The notes beneath the pieces are model-generated. The model made no database searches. It was given only the letters and a program-made list of their open reading frames with translations, and was not told where the DNA came from. From NCBI GenBank assembly GCA_944470555.2, contig OX104127.1, positions 28,349,661-28,413,660 of the forward strand: a stretch of DNA of 64,000 nucleotides, written 5' to 3'. Positions 12,901-27,900 of this stretch are shown here, one piece after another; the first letter of the stretch is position 1, and each line of letters starts with the position of its first letter. The translations under genes were made by a program, and so were the position numbers. The stretch comes from Heterobilharzia americana. Its lineage: Eukaryota; Platyhelminthes; Trematoda; Strigeidida; Schistosomatidae.

Positions 12901-15900
12901 TGTAATATTCTACATATTTTGAAGTCCCACGTTTATAATTCAAACCACTTGATTGAATCAAAAATGTTTATATTTCGTTATGACAAATACCCACTCTCAA
13001 TTTAACTGGGGTTCGTTGACTAAATAGTACACTCAGTATATACCATAAGGCTACTCCAGTTAGTGCAAGCTTACATTCTAATTGGTGGAATTCTGTTTTT
13101 AAATTATACACCACAATCCACATTACTGACTCAAGTGTTCCGTCATGTTTAAATACTCCTGCCAAAATATTTATGGCTAAATACTTATATTTCCTTGTGT
13201 TTGGTTGCAGCGTTATCACAGACTCTTTTCTTGAGAAAGGGTTAAGCATTTCTTTGCTATAAAAGTCAGTGTATTTCCGTATCTATGTGTATTACCTTCT
13301 AGATTATGCTGACTACTAGTCTATCAGTGCTGGGCAAAACGAAAGCGTTAAAGTTTAACGTTTAATATCTAACGTAAAGTCTATGACTGCAGTAGATAAA
13401 GGTGTTATAAGGGTTATTGTCTTTCCTAGTAATCTGCATCCAAAGAATATTTAAACATAAAAGAATAGGGATATAAAATTAAGGAGGGAGTTGAAGTTAT
13501 TGCACTGCCACATACATTGGCCATTTCCATTGGCTTGGATGCAAAGTTTTGGGGATTGAAATTGTTTTCTCAACTAACAGATAAAGAGAAGTGGTTTCGC
13601 CATAATATTACTGTTTGATGAAGTAAACTCAAGCGGTAGTTCAAATTCAACCTTACAGAGACAAGCAAACCATTTGCTTGTCTACGGAGATTATCACTTA
13701 ATCTTACGTTACCTTTTATTTATTTGTTTCTTGATAGGATTTTAGTGATATTGAACAATTTAACCCACAGAATTATTTCATGCATAACCGACCTACGCCT
13801 ACTGAGTAAGTCCTCTTTCTTTTTTGATAAATTGTTTCAGTGGAGAAGGTATTCAATCCTATTATTCATCGTTTACAAATGATGATTATCCATGAATTAT
13901 ACTCGGTGATGACTGAAGGTGAAATGGAAATCTGGACGGCGACCGGATTCGAACCAACGACCACCGGGTTTCTGGTCCGATGCTTTACCAACTGAGCTAC
14001 GAGGTCCGATTGTTGACCATATTTTTATTTCACTTCAATCACTAGGCGGGGTTTTCCCGACTACTATGTGAATTCATGACGCGTTAATACCACTTGATCG
14101 TATTCACACTGGTTGCCTAATCAGGACTTCTCATCCCAAATCAAATCTAAGTGAATTAGAGAGGGGAATCAATATATTGATTATCATTTTGACTATTAGA
14201 GATAGTCATGGTTTGGTAGACTTGTATTTATACTGGCTGACGATTTAGGGTTAATATGAGAATCGGACCTTGTGGCTCAGTTGGTAGAGCATCGGGCCTG
14301 AAACCCGATAGTCACTGGTTCGTATCCGGCCACGGTCCAGATTACCATTTCACCTCCAATCATCACCTTGTATAAGTATTAGTCTGCCAAACCATGGCTA
14401 CCCTAGATAGTCAAAATGATATCCATGATTTGTTTATTAACTCATATATAGAAATTACCGTATGATTAGATTTATTTGGTTGTAAGTCGTGGACGTAGAT
14501 TTGGTGCTTGCTGGTACTTGTTAACAGGGTGTATCTGCAATTTCAACGAGGGTTTATCGGCAGAAATTTAAATAGACATATTCGTGATCTGGATATACGT
14601 TATGTGAATCTATGTTCTAATCCTTTTAATGTACGTTGTTAGGTACTATACACTTGGAAGACTTAAATTGTAGGCCACTAAGTATTAGTTTCCTGTTTCT
14701 TCTTATTTATCAATAAGGCATAACTGTGTTGCACTAAAGAAAGACGTAGTTTGCGGACGATTAGAATCCAGTTTCATTCATCTTATTCATTCACATATAC
14801 AAAGCGTTGAGGGATATTTGACAGAAAATGGATTTCTTTAGGCTTTCAGATATGCCTCATTGATGAGTTTTGAAAAGCATGAGAGACAGATGACATATGA
14901 CTGATTTTTTATTGACATCTAATGGGTATAGTATGGTCTACCAATAAGAATTTGGAAAAGTGAAAAGGCTTCAAGCGAAAGATAGCATTCATGCTTTCTT
15001 CATTATGCTGATGATATGATTTAAATTGGTATGTTGAATGAGAAATTAGAAAGGCACCACCAATTGGACAACATGCTGTTTCTTTAATTTAATACACGAT
15101 AGCTAGGCATTAGGCATATTTGTCAATCTAATGCACGAGATATACTATTATGCAGGGTAGCTTGAGAGTTTTAAAGTGAAGTGATATTTAGATCCGGTAT
15201 TTCCGACCGAAATAAAAAAAGAAATCAAGGTCATAGATGACTTGGAAACATGCTACTAGTTACCGGTCTTCCTCAACTACGACTCCTATTCATGATCCAA
15301 TTCCTCAGTTATGTCTGATATGCCAATCATTTTTGTAGAATTTTTCATTAGGCTTAACTTTTCATTTATTACAAACAACTATCTTACTGTTCAGTATTTT
15401 TTCATTCTTTTCTGCTTCATAGAGAGGATATCTTTATAAGTTACAGTGTATTTCAGAATGCTTTGCAGAAGTTACGATCATGCGTTGTGGAAAATTATGC
15501 ACAAGTATGTCTTGTAATTTGTAGTTTGATTTTGTTTTCGTTTTCCTAATGATTTAATTGGTGCATGCTACTGATTAGAATGTATTTAAGTAGTATATAG
15601 TTCATCTTTGTAGGTAGCCTGAGGAACATGATAGATTGAAGGTAATCATAATACTTGATGGGGATAGCATTGGTTAACATTGTGAAAGTTTATTAGTGTT
15701 CATTTCCTAGTTTCTATGTTATCTAGTTACTTGGAATCCCCGTTGGTCGGAGACACTGTAGTATATTCTACTTAAATGCACTCTTATCAGTAGGATAGAC
15801 CACATTTGTTTGGGATTGATTTTTGTTACGTAAAGCATAAATATGATTGTGCATCTCTTACGGTGAGTGATCTGCGATATTAACATGATCACAGAGAAGG

Positions 15901-18900
15901 TAGGAGGAGCCCATTTCACTGTTTTCTGAGACATTTCCATATAATTCCAGTAATATTATAATGTGCCATCAAGCAACTGCTTAATCACCAAGCTCATTCT
16001 TCTATCACTCGGAGTGGAGTTGTAGCTCATTGGTTTAGAGAGTTGGGTGTCAACCGATGGGTCGGGGGTTTGAATACTGCTTCACCTACCCAGGTTTGGG
16101 CAGCTAGGTAGTATCATTAGCTCTTTCGAACAATAGGTGTGGGTCACTGCCTACTGCACGATTGTGTTCAAGGTTGCTGAGTGGGTTTCGATTTCCATTC
16201 TGTCACTCTTCGAGTCTTTTTTGTCACTTTGGTGGGAAGAAAGGGAACTGACAAAACATTATGCGTTAACTTTTAATGGACGACGTACTGTAAGTGGTGA
16301 ACAATATTTTTACATGTCTCTATGTCATACTACTCTTACTCATTCAAATAACATACTCAAAAATACGTACTGTTAGTACCTTCTAAGTAAACGTATAACC
16401 GATTTCTCTCAACAGTGTATTCTGATGAATTTATCCTATTCTGGATAGCATCATCTTTCCCACTTAAGTGAAGCCTAAATATTAGCCGTCGTTAATTGGA
16501 CCGAATTGATCTGTTTCTATAAGTATATGTGCTCGTACGCGGATGCCTTGGTATTGCCTGTAGTTTCAGTTTGCTAGTAATGATGGATAGTCGCCAGCAC
16601 AGAAGCCCGTATGCCGATGGATATTGATGAATTTGGTCTAATTGACGACTGGAAATTACGAACAATAACATGATAGCTATGTCCGTCGCACATGGAGTGA
16701 CTGTTGTGACTAACTTACCTGCTGAATAACTCTCCGGCATTTGGAGTAAACGGTCCAGGGTAGAATTTTCAGTGGGAACAATATCACTCCTTAAGGGGAG
16801 GGGGGTTGAAAGACGGGTATATACAGCGGATAAGTCCCAAATAGGACAAATCGTGCGTTTTGGACTCCAATGCCAGCTACTATCTATCGTTTCAACTGAG
16901 TATTAGCTGTAATACTGAAGAACGACTGTATTCTCAACTCACATTTTGTTGATCCATTTTACTTATTTCTGATCGGTACATCTAAATGAAAGCTATCACC
17001 ATCAACCATTTTGTAATACGTCCGTTGATCTATACATTTTAGGTCCACGAATCTTTTTAACTGAACAACAGAGTCATGCCAGTGTAACAGAGCATTCAGC
17101 AGATTACTCAGTCGTTTTCCGCTGATTTTAAAAAAAAAATTTAATACTGCACATAGTGATTTTGTATCATATACTGGCTGATGTTTTAGATATAATTTAA
17201 TTTCCCGTTAGCAGATTAGATCACATTCCGTCATACGACTATAACCATATATTAGAAACATTTAATAATACTGTATTACTTTAGGCTATATCACACTGAA
17301 AAAAGTTAACACGGAATTCAACCCCAAAAGAATGCGAGAAAAAAAATACACTGTTGTGTAGAAGTAACCAGTATGTTCAACTTCATCGGTCAGAAGTTCA
17401 ACTGTACTGATGACTTTAGTAACTCATTTCCATTCTCTTTTTAATTTACTTGTTACTCAGTGAATAATTTATAGTTGGAATGAGCTACATATTATGTACA
17501 TTATAGTTTTGGAAGATGATTCAGTTATTTATTTACAATTCTACGCCTTTTATTGGATGGTTCATATATTCGATTCGTAGTGATTTCTCTGGCTTCTTCT
17601 TTATAATGATTTATATTTTTGATCGTTCCTACCAATAGTTGTTTCGATATAATAGTTATCAGAGATTTGTGTTACAATATTAGTAATAATTCAGTCAATT
17701 TTTTATGTACTCATCGAAACCATGAATTGAATTTCATTAGATACCTTAGTAGTTATGAAAAATCTAAGTTCTCATCACAGACTGACATCAGTTGGAAAAC
17801 ATTAAAAGTTTGGAAGCAGTGGACAGCTGTTTCATTCTAGTATAGGACTTCTCAACAGTGTTCACATATAACCCCATCAGGAATCGAACTCGGAACCTTC
17901 CATTTTAGTAGTGAGCACTTTACCATTGAGCCCAGTCACGACTTCTTAATATGACTTCCGAAAATCTTATCTCGAAGCATGTCATCAACCAAGCACCATT
18001 AATAATATCACCTTGAAATCAATAAATCCTCACAAACCTCCAAATTAGATTTAAGCTTTTCTCTATACAGTTTTTCAAGTATCAGTATTTTCATTCAAAC
18101 CTATTAGTGGAATGACTTGGCAAGAATCTTAGGCTAAACAGCAGTCTTTTTTCGCATACTTAATGTGATCTATGACTAGTGAAGAAATTAAAAATTGATC
18201 AGATAGAATGACGCATATTTGCCGCAAATATTTGTCGCTAATATCAAAATTTCCTGTGAACAGTTAATCGTATCACCTTCAAAAAGTATGCGAATTCAGA
18301 TACTCTGATAACGCTTAACAAAGACCGCTGGGTTGTGTTATCTATTCATTCGATAATGAAGGTAAGCAATAACAAGAAAACACTGCAAATATTTTACAGA
18401 CTATCTGAATAGTTTCTTTTGTGTAAGCTTTAATAACTATTCATTTGATTTTACAACAAGCTATGGTACTCGAGTTTGCATATTATAGGCCTGTTTTTCA
18501 TATACCTAGTCTGTATAACAGTAATTCGACAATTTTGTCATTGCTCACGTGAAGGTTCATTTCACAGAAACGATGCTTTTAAAATTTTAAACTGAGGCTC
18601 TTTAAACATCATCAAATTTAACACATTGAAAAGACTGTGCATGTCGTCGGTGTAACTGATTATATCTTAAGTCTATTTCATTGGGATGGTGGTTTTTCCC
18701 CTCTGAGAATCATTATCGTAAAGTGGATTGCTGCATATCATTTTAACCGAACGGTTTATCACTTGTCAGGAGCATAAGGATGATTGAATGCGAATCCGTG
18801 TATATTGAAACGCTTGATAATTGTTACACCATGACTTTACTTCTGCCACCTTTCTAATTCGTTAATGTTTCAATCAGTGTAATGGCAAAATCACCAGTTT

Positions 18901-21900
18901 TATCAATCTCGACATATTCAAATATATATGAAACATGATATATGCTTACCTGTTTGTTATTGTCTAATTCGTACAGACAGAACATGTTTACGCAGGTTAA
19001 CAACATTTGAATTGTAGTTGTTAACTTCAGTTAAACAAAAGGTAAAGCATACGAGTTTAATAATATGAATCAACTGAAATATTCATTGTATATACACATG
19101 TAAGCCATTTCCACTTTGTTATTGTATGTATGTCTATGAATTATACAGTGGAAATTATAAACATAACAAGTGTAATGATAACACTGAGATATTTAATGAC
19201 ATAAAACCTGTCTAATGATTCATCATTTATCATCTCGTATTGACTATTTGATTGGGGTTAAACTTGGAGACAAAATGAAGTCTACAAAATGGGTATAATG
19301 CTGAATGAAATGAAGGCGAATTCTATTCACTCACTAAGTCTGAAATTATTTGACCAAGAGTGTAAGAGTTGTATACATGTAACACATGATAATGGTGTCG
19401 ACAGTATACCATTTTTCTATGAGAAATTTATCATTTTATCCTCTCTATGGGATTAGCTTATTGTATTTCTGAACTCAGAACTCTTAGTTTTTTGAAAAGT
19501 GAAAAAAAATTTCACAAATATATGACAATACTTAGTCCGGTCGGTACTTGCTGAGTCGTTGGCCCATCTTTTTTCGCCTCATGTTTCCCCTTCTAGATTT
19601 GTATGGTTACTACTACTAAACTCATACTCTTGTAAGCACCTCTCTGAAACAACGTGCTTACATGCTAGACGAAAGCCTATCAACACCTGGCCATCACAGA
19701 CTTATCATCTCAGAGTTCTTGCTCTTACATGATCATTAAGATGAAATCACCATTAAGTTTATGAACTGAAGTTTTCATGAATGTAAGTTTCAGGGTTATT
19801 TAACTTTAAAAGGTGTTAGTTACTTTCAATTGAGAAGTTATAAGTTTTAATCCAGGTAAATATTTATATACGCTTAGTAATCTATTTTTATTATTTTTTT
19901 GTGATTTTCCAAGTGATATCCAGCTTCGCTATCAGCTGTTCTCAGAATGTAAACTATTTAAAGATGACAATTACTCATTATAAACTTGATTACATGATTA
20001 TGTAGCTTTTATAAAACTTATATTTTAGGTTGACAGTGAAACCTGGTTGAAAGAAGTTCATTGCACCACTTCAAGCTTAAGTCAGTCAGTGAAAGCTGTA
20101 CTAACAGCTGTTTGCTATGGAATAGCTTTTTCTGACGTAATCAATGCACTGGGAAATGTACAAGTTTGTATTATGGATATTATATATGATATTGGTTTGA
20201 ATCATAAAGTAGTCGGAGTAAAGCGTCATGGCAACAATAGCAATAATGACAACGCTACTGGTGGTAATGGTAATACAACGCAAGAAAATTGGTTTTCATC
20301 TATTAGACGAAAACAGACTAAAGTAAGAATGGTTGTTTAGAATTCTTTTTATTAGCTTGTGTCTGTACAAATATATTTACTCTGTACCCCATTTCGTATT
20401 CATACTATTCAACCATTTGTTGTGATTCAACTGATTGTAGCTTGCATGAAAAACAATAGTTAATGACTAGCTATTGAAATTCGTTTCTATACAGATTTCC
20501 TCCCTTCCAAAGTGTCTTTCATTTCTCATACAGCAATCATGAAAAAGTTGTGAATAGTTATTTAGTAAGGTGTTGAAATAATTTGGAATGCTTATTCATC
20601 GAAGCTTCCAACCTCGAAGTAAGAATAATCACATCTAACCGTAAGGTATCTATTGTCAAGTAGATGTTTTGGAATACACTGCCACAAATTTCTCAACTTT
20701 GAGTATTTATTGTCTGATATATGATCCAAAAGCACTTTTTTCTGAAGTCATTTTTCACATTGTTTTTCTCATATGTTCAGCAGTGTTGAACTTCAATATT
20801 TATATGTTTAGCCTTGTAGGAATTATTAAGTGCAAAGTGCATCTGTGAGTAAAACATGAAAAATTATCACTTCACACGACCATTCTGGCTTTTAAAGTGA
20901 CCGGTCTCGGGTCTTGGATACAGTCGATCACGCATATTACTCCCACCTGGTTACGCTATTGTGTGCTTTCTTTGTCTCACATTCATGGGTATTGTACGAG
21001 TATGAAAAATTAATGTTTGGCCTTACACAAGATGAATCTATTTAATCTTTCAGTATTACTTATCTGAGTTCAGGAGTGTTTTCCAGACTGATGCTCAAAG
21101 TATAGTTACATTTCCTGATGTCAGAAAATTTGATCAACCGTTGATTAAAATTGTATTCTACCTTTTGGGGCGTAATCTTTCCTAGGAATGTAAATATGAC
21201 TTTCTGTCAAGATTTTTAAGGCTGACCTGGATGATCTGAGTTGACAGAGCAGTAACTCATTTTTGGTTTTGATAAGGTTAGATGTTATACTACAGGTGAG
21301 GGTTTAGACTCAAAGTTTGGGGTTTCTAGTATAAAATGTAGGCACATCTTGCTGACGAGTTTCAAACAGTACGAAACGCGCATCCTGGATTCCACTACTA
21401 GCCACTATCTATCACTGCTGTCACACCAATGGTCACAAGACAGTGAATAGATACTAAAGTGAATATTTTTTTGAATATTTTCCAGTATTTGGGAATTTAC
21501 TGCAATGAGTTACATCATAAAGCAAAGCAGCAGTTGACATATTTATTTGATAATTTTAGTTAGTAGGTAATTTAGCTGCGACTATATTTGAGTTATTATG
21601 TTATCATCTACCATAGTGGCAGCATTTGAATGTATGCATAGGGTGATAGAAAGAAAGTTCTACTTGCATCATAAATGTGAACTAATAGTTGATGAATATC
21701 AAGAACTTGAGTTTTAACCGCGAGAGATATGTCTCCTTATTCTCCAAAGATCCGCATAAAGATGTATATGAAAATGAAAAGTAAGTGGTTCAGCAAAGAG
21801 GCTCTTTTCGGCGACCTCACAATTTGTTCTTTGGTGAGAATGAACAATTTGTTTCATGTTTGAAAGCGTTGTTAGGCTTGGTAACAAAGTGATACATATA

Positions 21901-24900
21901 GAACGGAAATATGATTTCCATCGTAAACTACTCAAAATGTTTATGAATATTGAAAAGTAATCAAGAGAAAAAGTTGAATTGTCCTGACATAAAATGCAGG
22001 GTTGTTCAGATTTGTGAGTATTAGTCAAGATGTCATCGAAGTCAAGATGAATAGGTTTGAGTAGTGAGTTGAGTAATATGACGAAATGTTGATTTATTTG
22101 TTGCAATCAGGATAGGTATATAAAAAAAGAAATAGTTGATTATATGAATGTACCGAAGAGTTAGAAGAAGGGGGGAGAACGTATAAAAAACGTCAAAAGT
22201 TAAGACCATGAGAGGAACAATGTTTGAACATGTCTCTTTTGTATGCAAAGTTTCAGCTTTTCTATCTGAATTTCTAAAGCTTCAGGAATACAAAAGATGT
22301 GGAGGTGCACTGAGTTTTACTTTCATCTTGTAAGTAACTTTGAAAGCTTTAGTAGTTGAAATTAAATGACCAGTGTCGATTAGGTGCTCCATTATCGCAC
22401 TTCTTATAGATCCATTGTTACCCCTTTTTATCCATACAGCATAGTGTTCTTGAACCCTTTCGAACGAATGATGTGCACGGCTTCACAGGAACAGGTAAAC
22501 TCATACACACATATAGAAGTGGCCAGATACACGATCTTGTCTTTCAGGCTTTTGCCGAGTAAAAGGTAAGTATAGAACACTACAACTAAGGTTGGTGCAA
22601 AGACAATTCCCTTCAGTGAACTTGAAATCCTTCTCTTAAGGATGTCAGCAACTCGATCACCTTTGAAGTTAATCTGAATCTTGTTTTAGCGGTTTTGGTT
22701 TAATGTTTTTATCTACGAACCGTGGTGGATATTCGTTTTCGACCAAACGTTTCATTAGAATGCTTATCTCTTCATCTATAGAATCTGAACTGTAAATACT
22801 GTGGATGTGAGTAGCAAGAAATATAATTGAATTCCTATTTTGAAAAGAAACTCTTCATTGAACCACGTATTTTTCATTTTCTTATATCTATTTTTTCACG
22901 TCTACATTTTATATTTACATGCAGTTGTAGGGTAGATGTATCATGTTTCCCTGTGTGTGGGAGATTCACTTGACTGCCTAAACTGTTTTTATTTCGTTTA
23001 GGAGCTGTAATGGAAAGTAAACAGGCAGAAAAAGTCAAACATCCTATCTTCACTAACTTTCATGAATGTTATCGTAGTATTTCTTTCAGTTGTTACTTTT
23101 CAACAGTTTAAGTCCTTTTGCTTTTGAAGCTGCGTGCAGTTTCTATACCATCGAGAATAAAGTTCTAGTGTGTGTATGAATATTTTTGGGAATCGTTCTA
23201 ATTAGAAGCGTTTCTTGGTTTCTTTTGCAATAATGACTACTTATTTACATGAAATATACTTACTGTATGATTAAGAGAATGAAAATCTGAACAAATACCT
23301 ATTTTCGTCAACTTTTCATGAAGCACAATGTCTATGGAAAATATTTTTATAACAGGAATAGAAACACATCAAGAGGTTGCATAAGTTTGAAGATTGATAG
23401 TCAAATGTAAAATTAGACACTTTGTATAATGTAGTACCCAGTTGAATTAATGGCCATTGAAAAACGAGAAGATATGTCAACGTCATCTTGGGCGCACTGA
23501 ATAGTTAATTATCATACTTCACATTTGCCTAACCACTTGATACATTCATATTTCAGTTGTAAAAGCATTAGATTGCAAGACTGAACCTGACTGAACTTCG
23601 ACTAAAGGACTTATTTTTCAGGTTCTCATTTCCTTTATGATTGCTTATTTGTTAACTACGGTTTATTAAGTAAACTTAGATTAATAGGCTAATCTTAGTG
23701 TTGAGATGATACTTACTTAACATTTATATTTAAAGCTGATATTCTTTGTATTATACGCTTGGTATTCTCCTGAGTGTGCTAGGAAACTCAGCTATGATGT
23801 GACTAGGTTTCGATTCCGACTTGAAGCATATTTCTGATAATATACGAACAAAACGATATATCCTTCAGTGAGTGAATGAGTGAGTGAGTGATTCGCCTTA
23901 TGGACTCGCTATATTTGTACAAGGATCCTAAATCACCTATTTAGCTAATTTCTTTTATCTGTTTCAGCCTTCATCATTATCTATACACAATTTTCAACCA
24001 AATAAGAATTTAAACAAAACACTTGTCAATTTGAAACGTGATATAAAGCCTCAATCGAGAAAAAAATTACATAATTTTATATTATCATTGAATAAAAATC
24101 TCCTCAGTCAGTTGAATGCATTTTTTATCTGGCGCCAAGTTAGCATATCCGTTAAGCCGCAGCTTATTAATAATCATACAGTTCAACATAATAATGATAA
24201 TGATGATAGCAGTTGTTCAATCAGTTTTCCTAATATGGAACAATTATATCATAAAACTGGACGACCGAAAGCTGTCCTGTTAACAGATTATATGCAATTC
24301 GATGATCTCCAAGTCGAAAAGTTATGTAAGTTTAAAATTTAGGCACTGTGGTAGAATGTAATTCCATATTAGATTTGTTTATTTGATTTATAACACACGG
24401 TGGTACAGTATTATTTAGTTCATGACGTTTTCAGCCCAAATTATTGCTCATAATCATGTCGGTGAGAACAAATACTCAGCGACGACGTTGCGTGGTGGCG
24501 GTCACACTAGGTCGTGAACTGACAGAACTTGGAAATATGGACCACTGGATTCCGATCCAGTGGCTCAATGATAACGTGCAGGACACAAAACCTGGAGGTC
24601 ACGGGTTCGATCCCCGGCGGGGTCGTGGGTGTGCACTGCTGAGGGGTCCTAGACTAGGACGAAACAGCTCTCCAGTACTCCCAGGTTTCCATTGTTCCTC
24701 CAACTGATGTCAGTCTATGATGAATACATACTAGATTTATTTATTGGATTTATAACATACAGTGGCATAATATTATATACTTGATGACGTTTCGAACACA
24801 AATTATTGCTCATAATCATATCAGTGTAATCACACTACTACAGCCTACTGTGTAGTTATGTGTTAATGCATGCATTGCAGTAGCTGAGTGTTTTTCTAGA

Positions 24901-27900
24901 TTACTGATCTTGTTGGGGTCTGTCATTCGATATTTAGCTGAATTTCTATGTCATGCTAATCGAACTGACCACAACCGACTAGTTTGACCTATGTACTTGA
25001 CCTCACAATCTTTGCATGATCATTTTGCTGAATTGGTCCTATGGGATTGTTAAGCTAGCTGACAAAACTTCTCTCTGAGTGAGTTTGTGGGTTTAAGTGG
25101 CCCCCTAGTTCCAGCTGTATTGAGAATTCTACGTAAAGTTTCTGATGTTCTTTGGTTATCTGATGACACAATGGAGTCGTTGAACTTATTTCGATTCATG
25201 TTGTCGTCATTATTTGTATTTGTATTGTTGTTGTGATTTCATTTCTCATGTGTTTGTACTAATTCTCTGTAATAAATGGTGTAGGGAAATTAATAACTGA
25301 TAACACCTCTGTTATGTGTTTCAATTTCTTGTTTAATTCCTTACAATGACTGGTGAGTTGTGTAGGTGTGTCATTGAGACATTTGACTAAGCCTGCTTTA
25401 GCTGACATTGTATGAGATGACTTGAAGTTTAGATACCTGTTAGAATGTATGGTTTTCCTGTAGACTGTAGTATCGAAACCACCATCTGTCCTTTGTTTTA
25501 TTCTTGAATCCAACATGGGTAATTCTTGTTGTTGATTTTCCACCTCGTGAGTGAATTGAATTGCATCCACTACTGAGTTATATCACATGGTATTATCGAA
25601 AGCAAAATATAGTTCTATATTTTTGTTTTTCGTTTTTTTTACGAGTGTTCTGATAAAATTATTCTCTATAATGCCTAACTGATTGTGGTATTGTAGTAAA
25701 TATGGTAAGTAGCAAACTTGCTAACAGACACCATCGTAGGCAGCTTGACTTCTAACCAGTTATTTGGTTTTGAGAATATGATTCTCTAGTTTTCTTGTAA
25801 AATGATAAAGTTCTGCAGAAGAAGTACTTCATTATGCCCGCTAAAGAAATGGTTTCAATATTCAACTCATTCCGCCACTAAAGTAAATGTGTTTTCTGTT
25901 GTATGCTGTTGATCGAAAGTCTGCCAAACTACAGAATAGATAATGAGTATCCTAAGGGTGAATCTGACTATCCTTTTTTTTTCTTGCGATGTGAGCATTA
26001 AGTAAAAGTCATTATATGTCTTCTAGACAAATCACTTAGGAATGTAAGCCTATAAAATCCTAACTAAATTTTTTGAAACCTTTCCTAGGTTCTTTGTATT
26101 TCATGGACGATTTAATACTTTATCTTCTTTGTTCATTGTTCATATCCTATATGTTCATAAGTTATTTGAGTTATTTATACACATGACTGTCGAGTGTTTG
26201 AGCGAATGCACTCGCTAGTTCAGTACAGTTGTACATAGGTTACGGAAAACTTGTTACTTTAGGTCAAACAGACTTTTAGCACTGTTGGCTATAGCATTTG
26301 TTGTATTGTATTTTTTGTCTGAATAAAATAATGTCATTCAAATTGATTCTTAGCATAACTAAGCTATGCCTTAACTACTCAACTTACAATAGGTACAAGT
26401 CATTTCAGTTTATTGTTGCACGAAAGTCATTTGTTTAACAACAAACGACGATAACAAAATCGAAAAGATATCACATACTGAAACCCAAGAAATCTAAAAC
26501 TTTAAGGATTCATTCAAAATCAGTACTTTTAACGAATGACTTAACGAATAATAACCTTCAACTTTGGCGCTTCCTTTGGGTAGAACGCTATATTTTCAAA
26601 GGCAAAACGAAACATGAAGATCAACAATAGGAAACAATAAATTGAAAACGGAGTACAATCAAAAATGGTAGCCACCTTTCGCCAACAAGCAAATTTGCGA
26701 ACTAAGTGAAGACTATTCACACGGAAAACCACTCAAAGGAAACGAAACCATTCATCAAAAAGAGCACACTTATACATTTGAAAATTCAGGCCTGGGTTTA
26801 GGAAATATAAGTTTGAGGTTAGCAGTGATCCACCAAATAGCTTCAAAGACCATGTTAACGACTGAATCAGCCTTTGCTTGAATAGGAAGATAGATCTGTA
26901 GGCTTTATCATCGTTGTGTCGACAAAAAAGCTATTACTATTAAGTTCTTTAACAAGCCTTTACGCTTAACAGTGTCCAAACTAATTATTTTGAATACCGC
27001 AGATTGAGTTCGCAGCATTACTGCAAATATAGAATCTGGGCATTGTGGTGGAATGTAATTCCATATTAGATTATTCTAATTGATATAGCACACAGTGAGT
27101 TAGTAGAATTTACTAAATGACGTTTTATGTAGGATTTATTGGTCATAATCATATCATTATTGCTATTATTATTAGTCCCTTGAGTTCATAGTGGAACATA
27201 AGGATTCAGTAGCACGTCGCCATTTCACTCTCTTTTCTGCAGTCTTTTGAACCTCAAGAGATCTCTCCATGTCATCCTCGGACACCCAACTCATCGTTTC
27301 CTCTTTGGGTTCCACTCATGGGCTTAGCCTGGTCTGTGATGTCCCCAAATGGTCTTCTCAGTGTATATCAAATGCAATCCATCTCCACTTTCTTCTGCAT
27401 ATTTGTTGGGCGATGGGTTGTTGGTTGGTTCTCTACTAGCCAGAGTTCCATGTTACTTATTCCTATTGTTCTGGCCATCTGATCTTCAGCAACGAGCGTA
27501 GAAAGCTATTGATGAATGCCTGTAGTTTGTTGGAAATGCTTTTCGTGACACGCCAAGTTTCTGAACCGTCACATAGAAACACTGATTTGACATTGGTGTT
27601 GAAAATCTGGATGTTGTTCAGGCTTTATGCTGAGTGTGGTGCAGTAGATCTCCACACTGATTTCAGATTAGTGAAGGTCTGTCTTGCTGTGTTTCTGATT
27701 CTGGCTTTGACGTCCTGATCTGTGCTGCCGCCGCCTCCTGCAGTTGAAACGATGCTGCATAGGTAGGTAGGTGAAAGAGACAACTTCCTGTAGGTTTCTC
27801 CCGTTGATGGTGATTGGTGCTTGTTGTTGGTGATGTTGTTGGTTGGGTATCTTCATCACCTCCGTCCCCTCTACATTCACTTGAAGTCTCTTTCTCGCTG

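Noticed and set aside
13933..14340. Genuine tRNA genes
   Set aside because: Internal promoter boxes are recognisable but acceptor stems do not pair and loop lengths are abnormal; the copies are repeated and decayed.
21714..22106. 130-codon - strand open frame
   Set aside because: No family pattern, composition typical of AT-rich non-coding DNA, no splice or start context.
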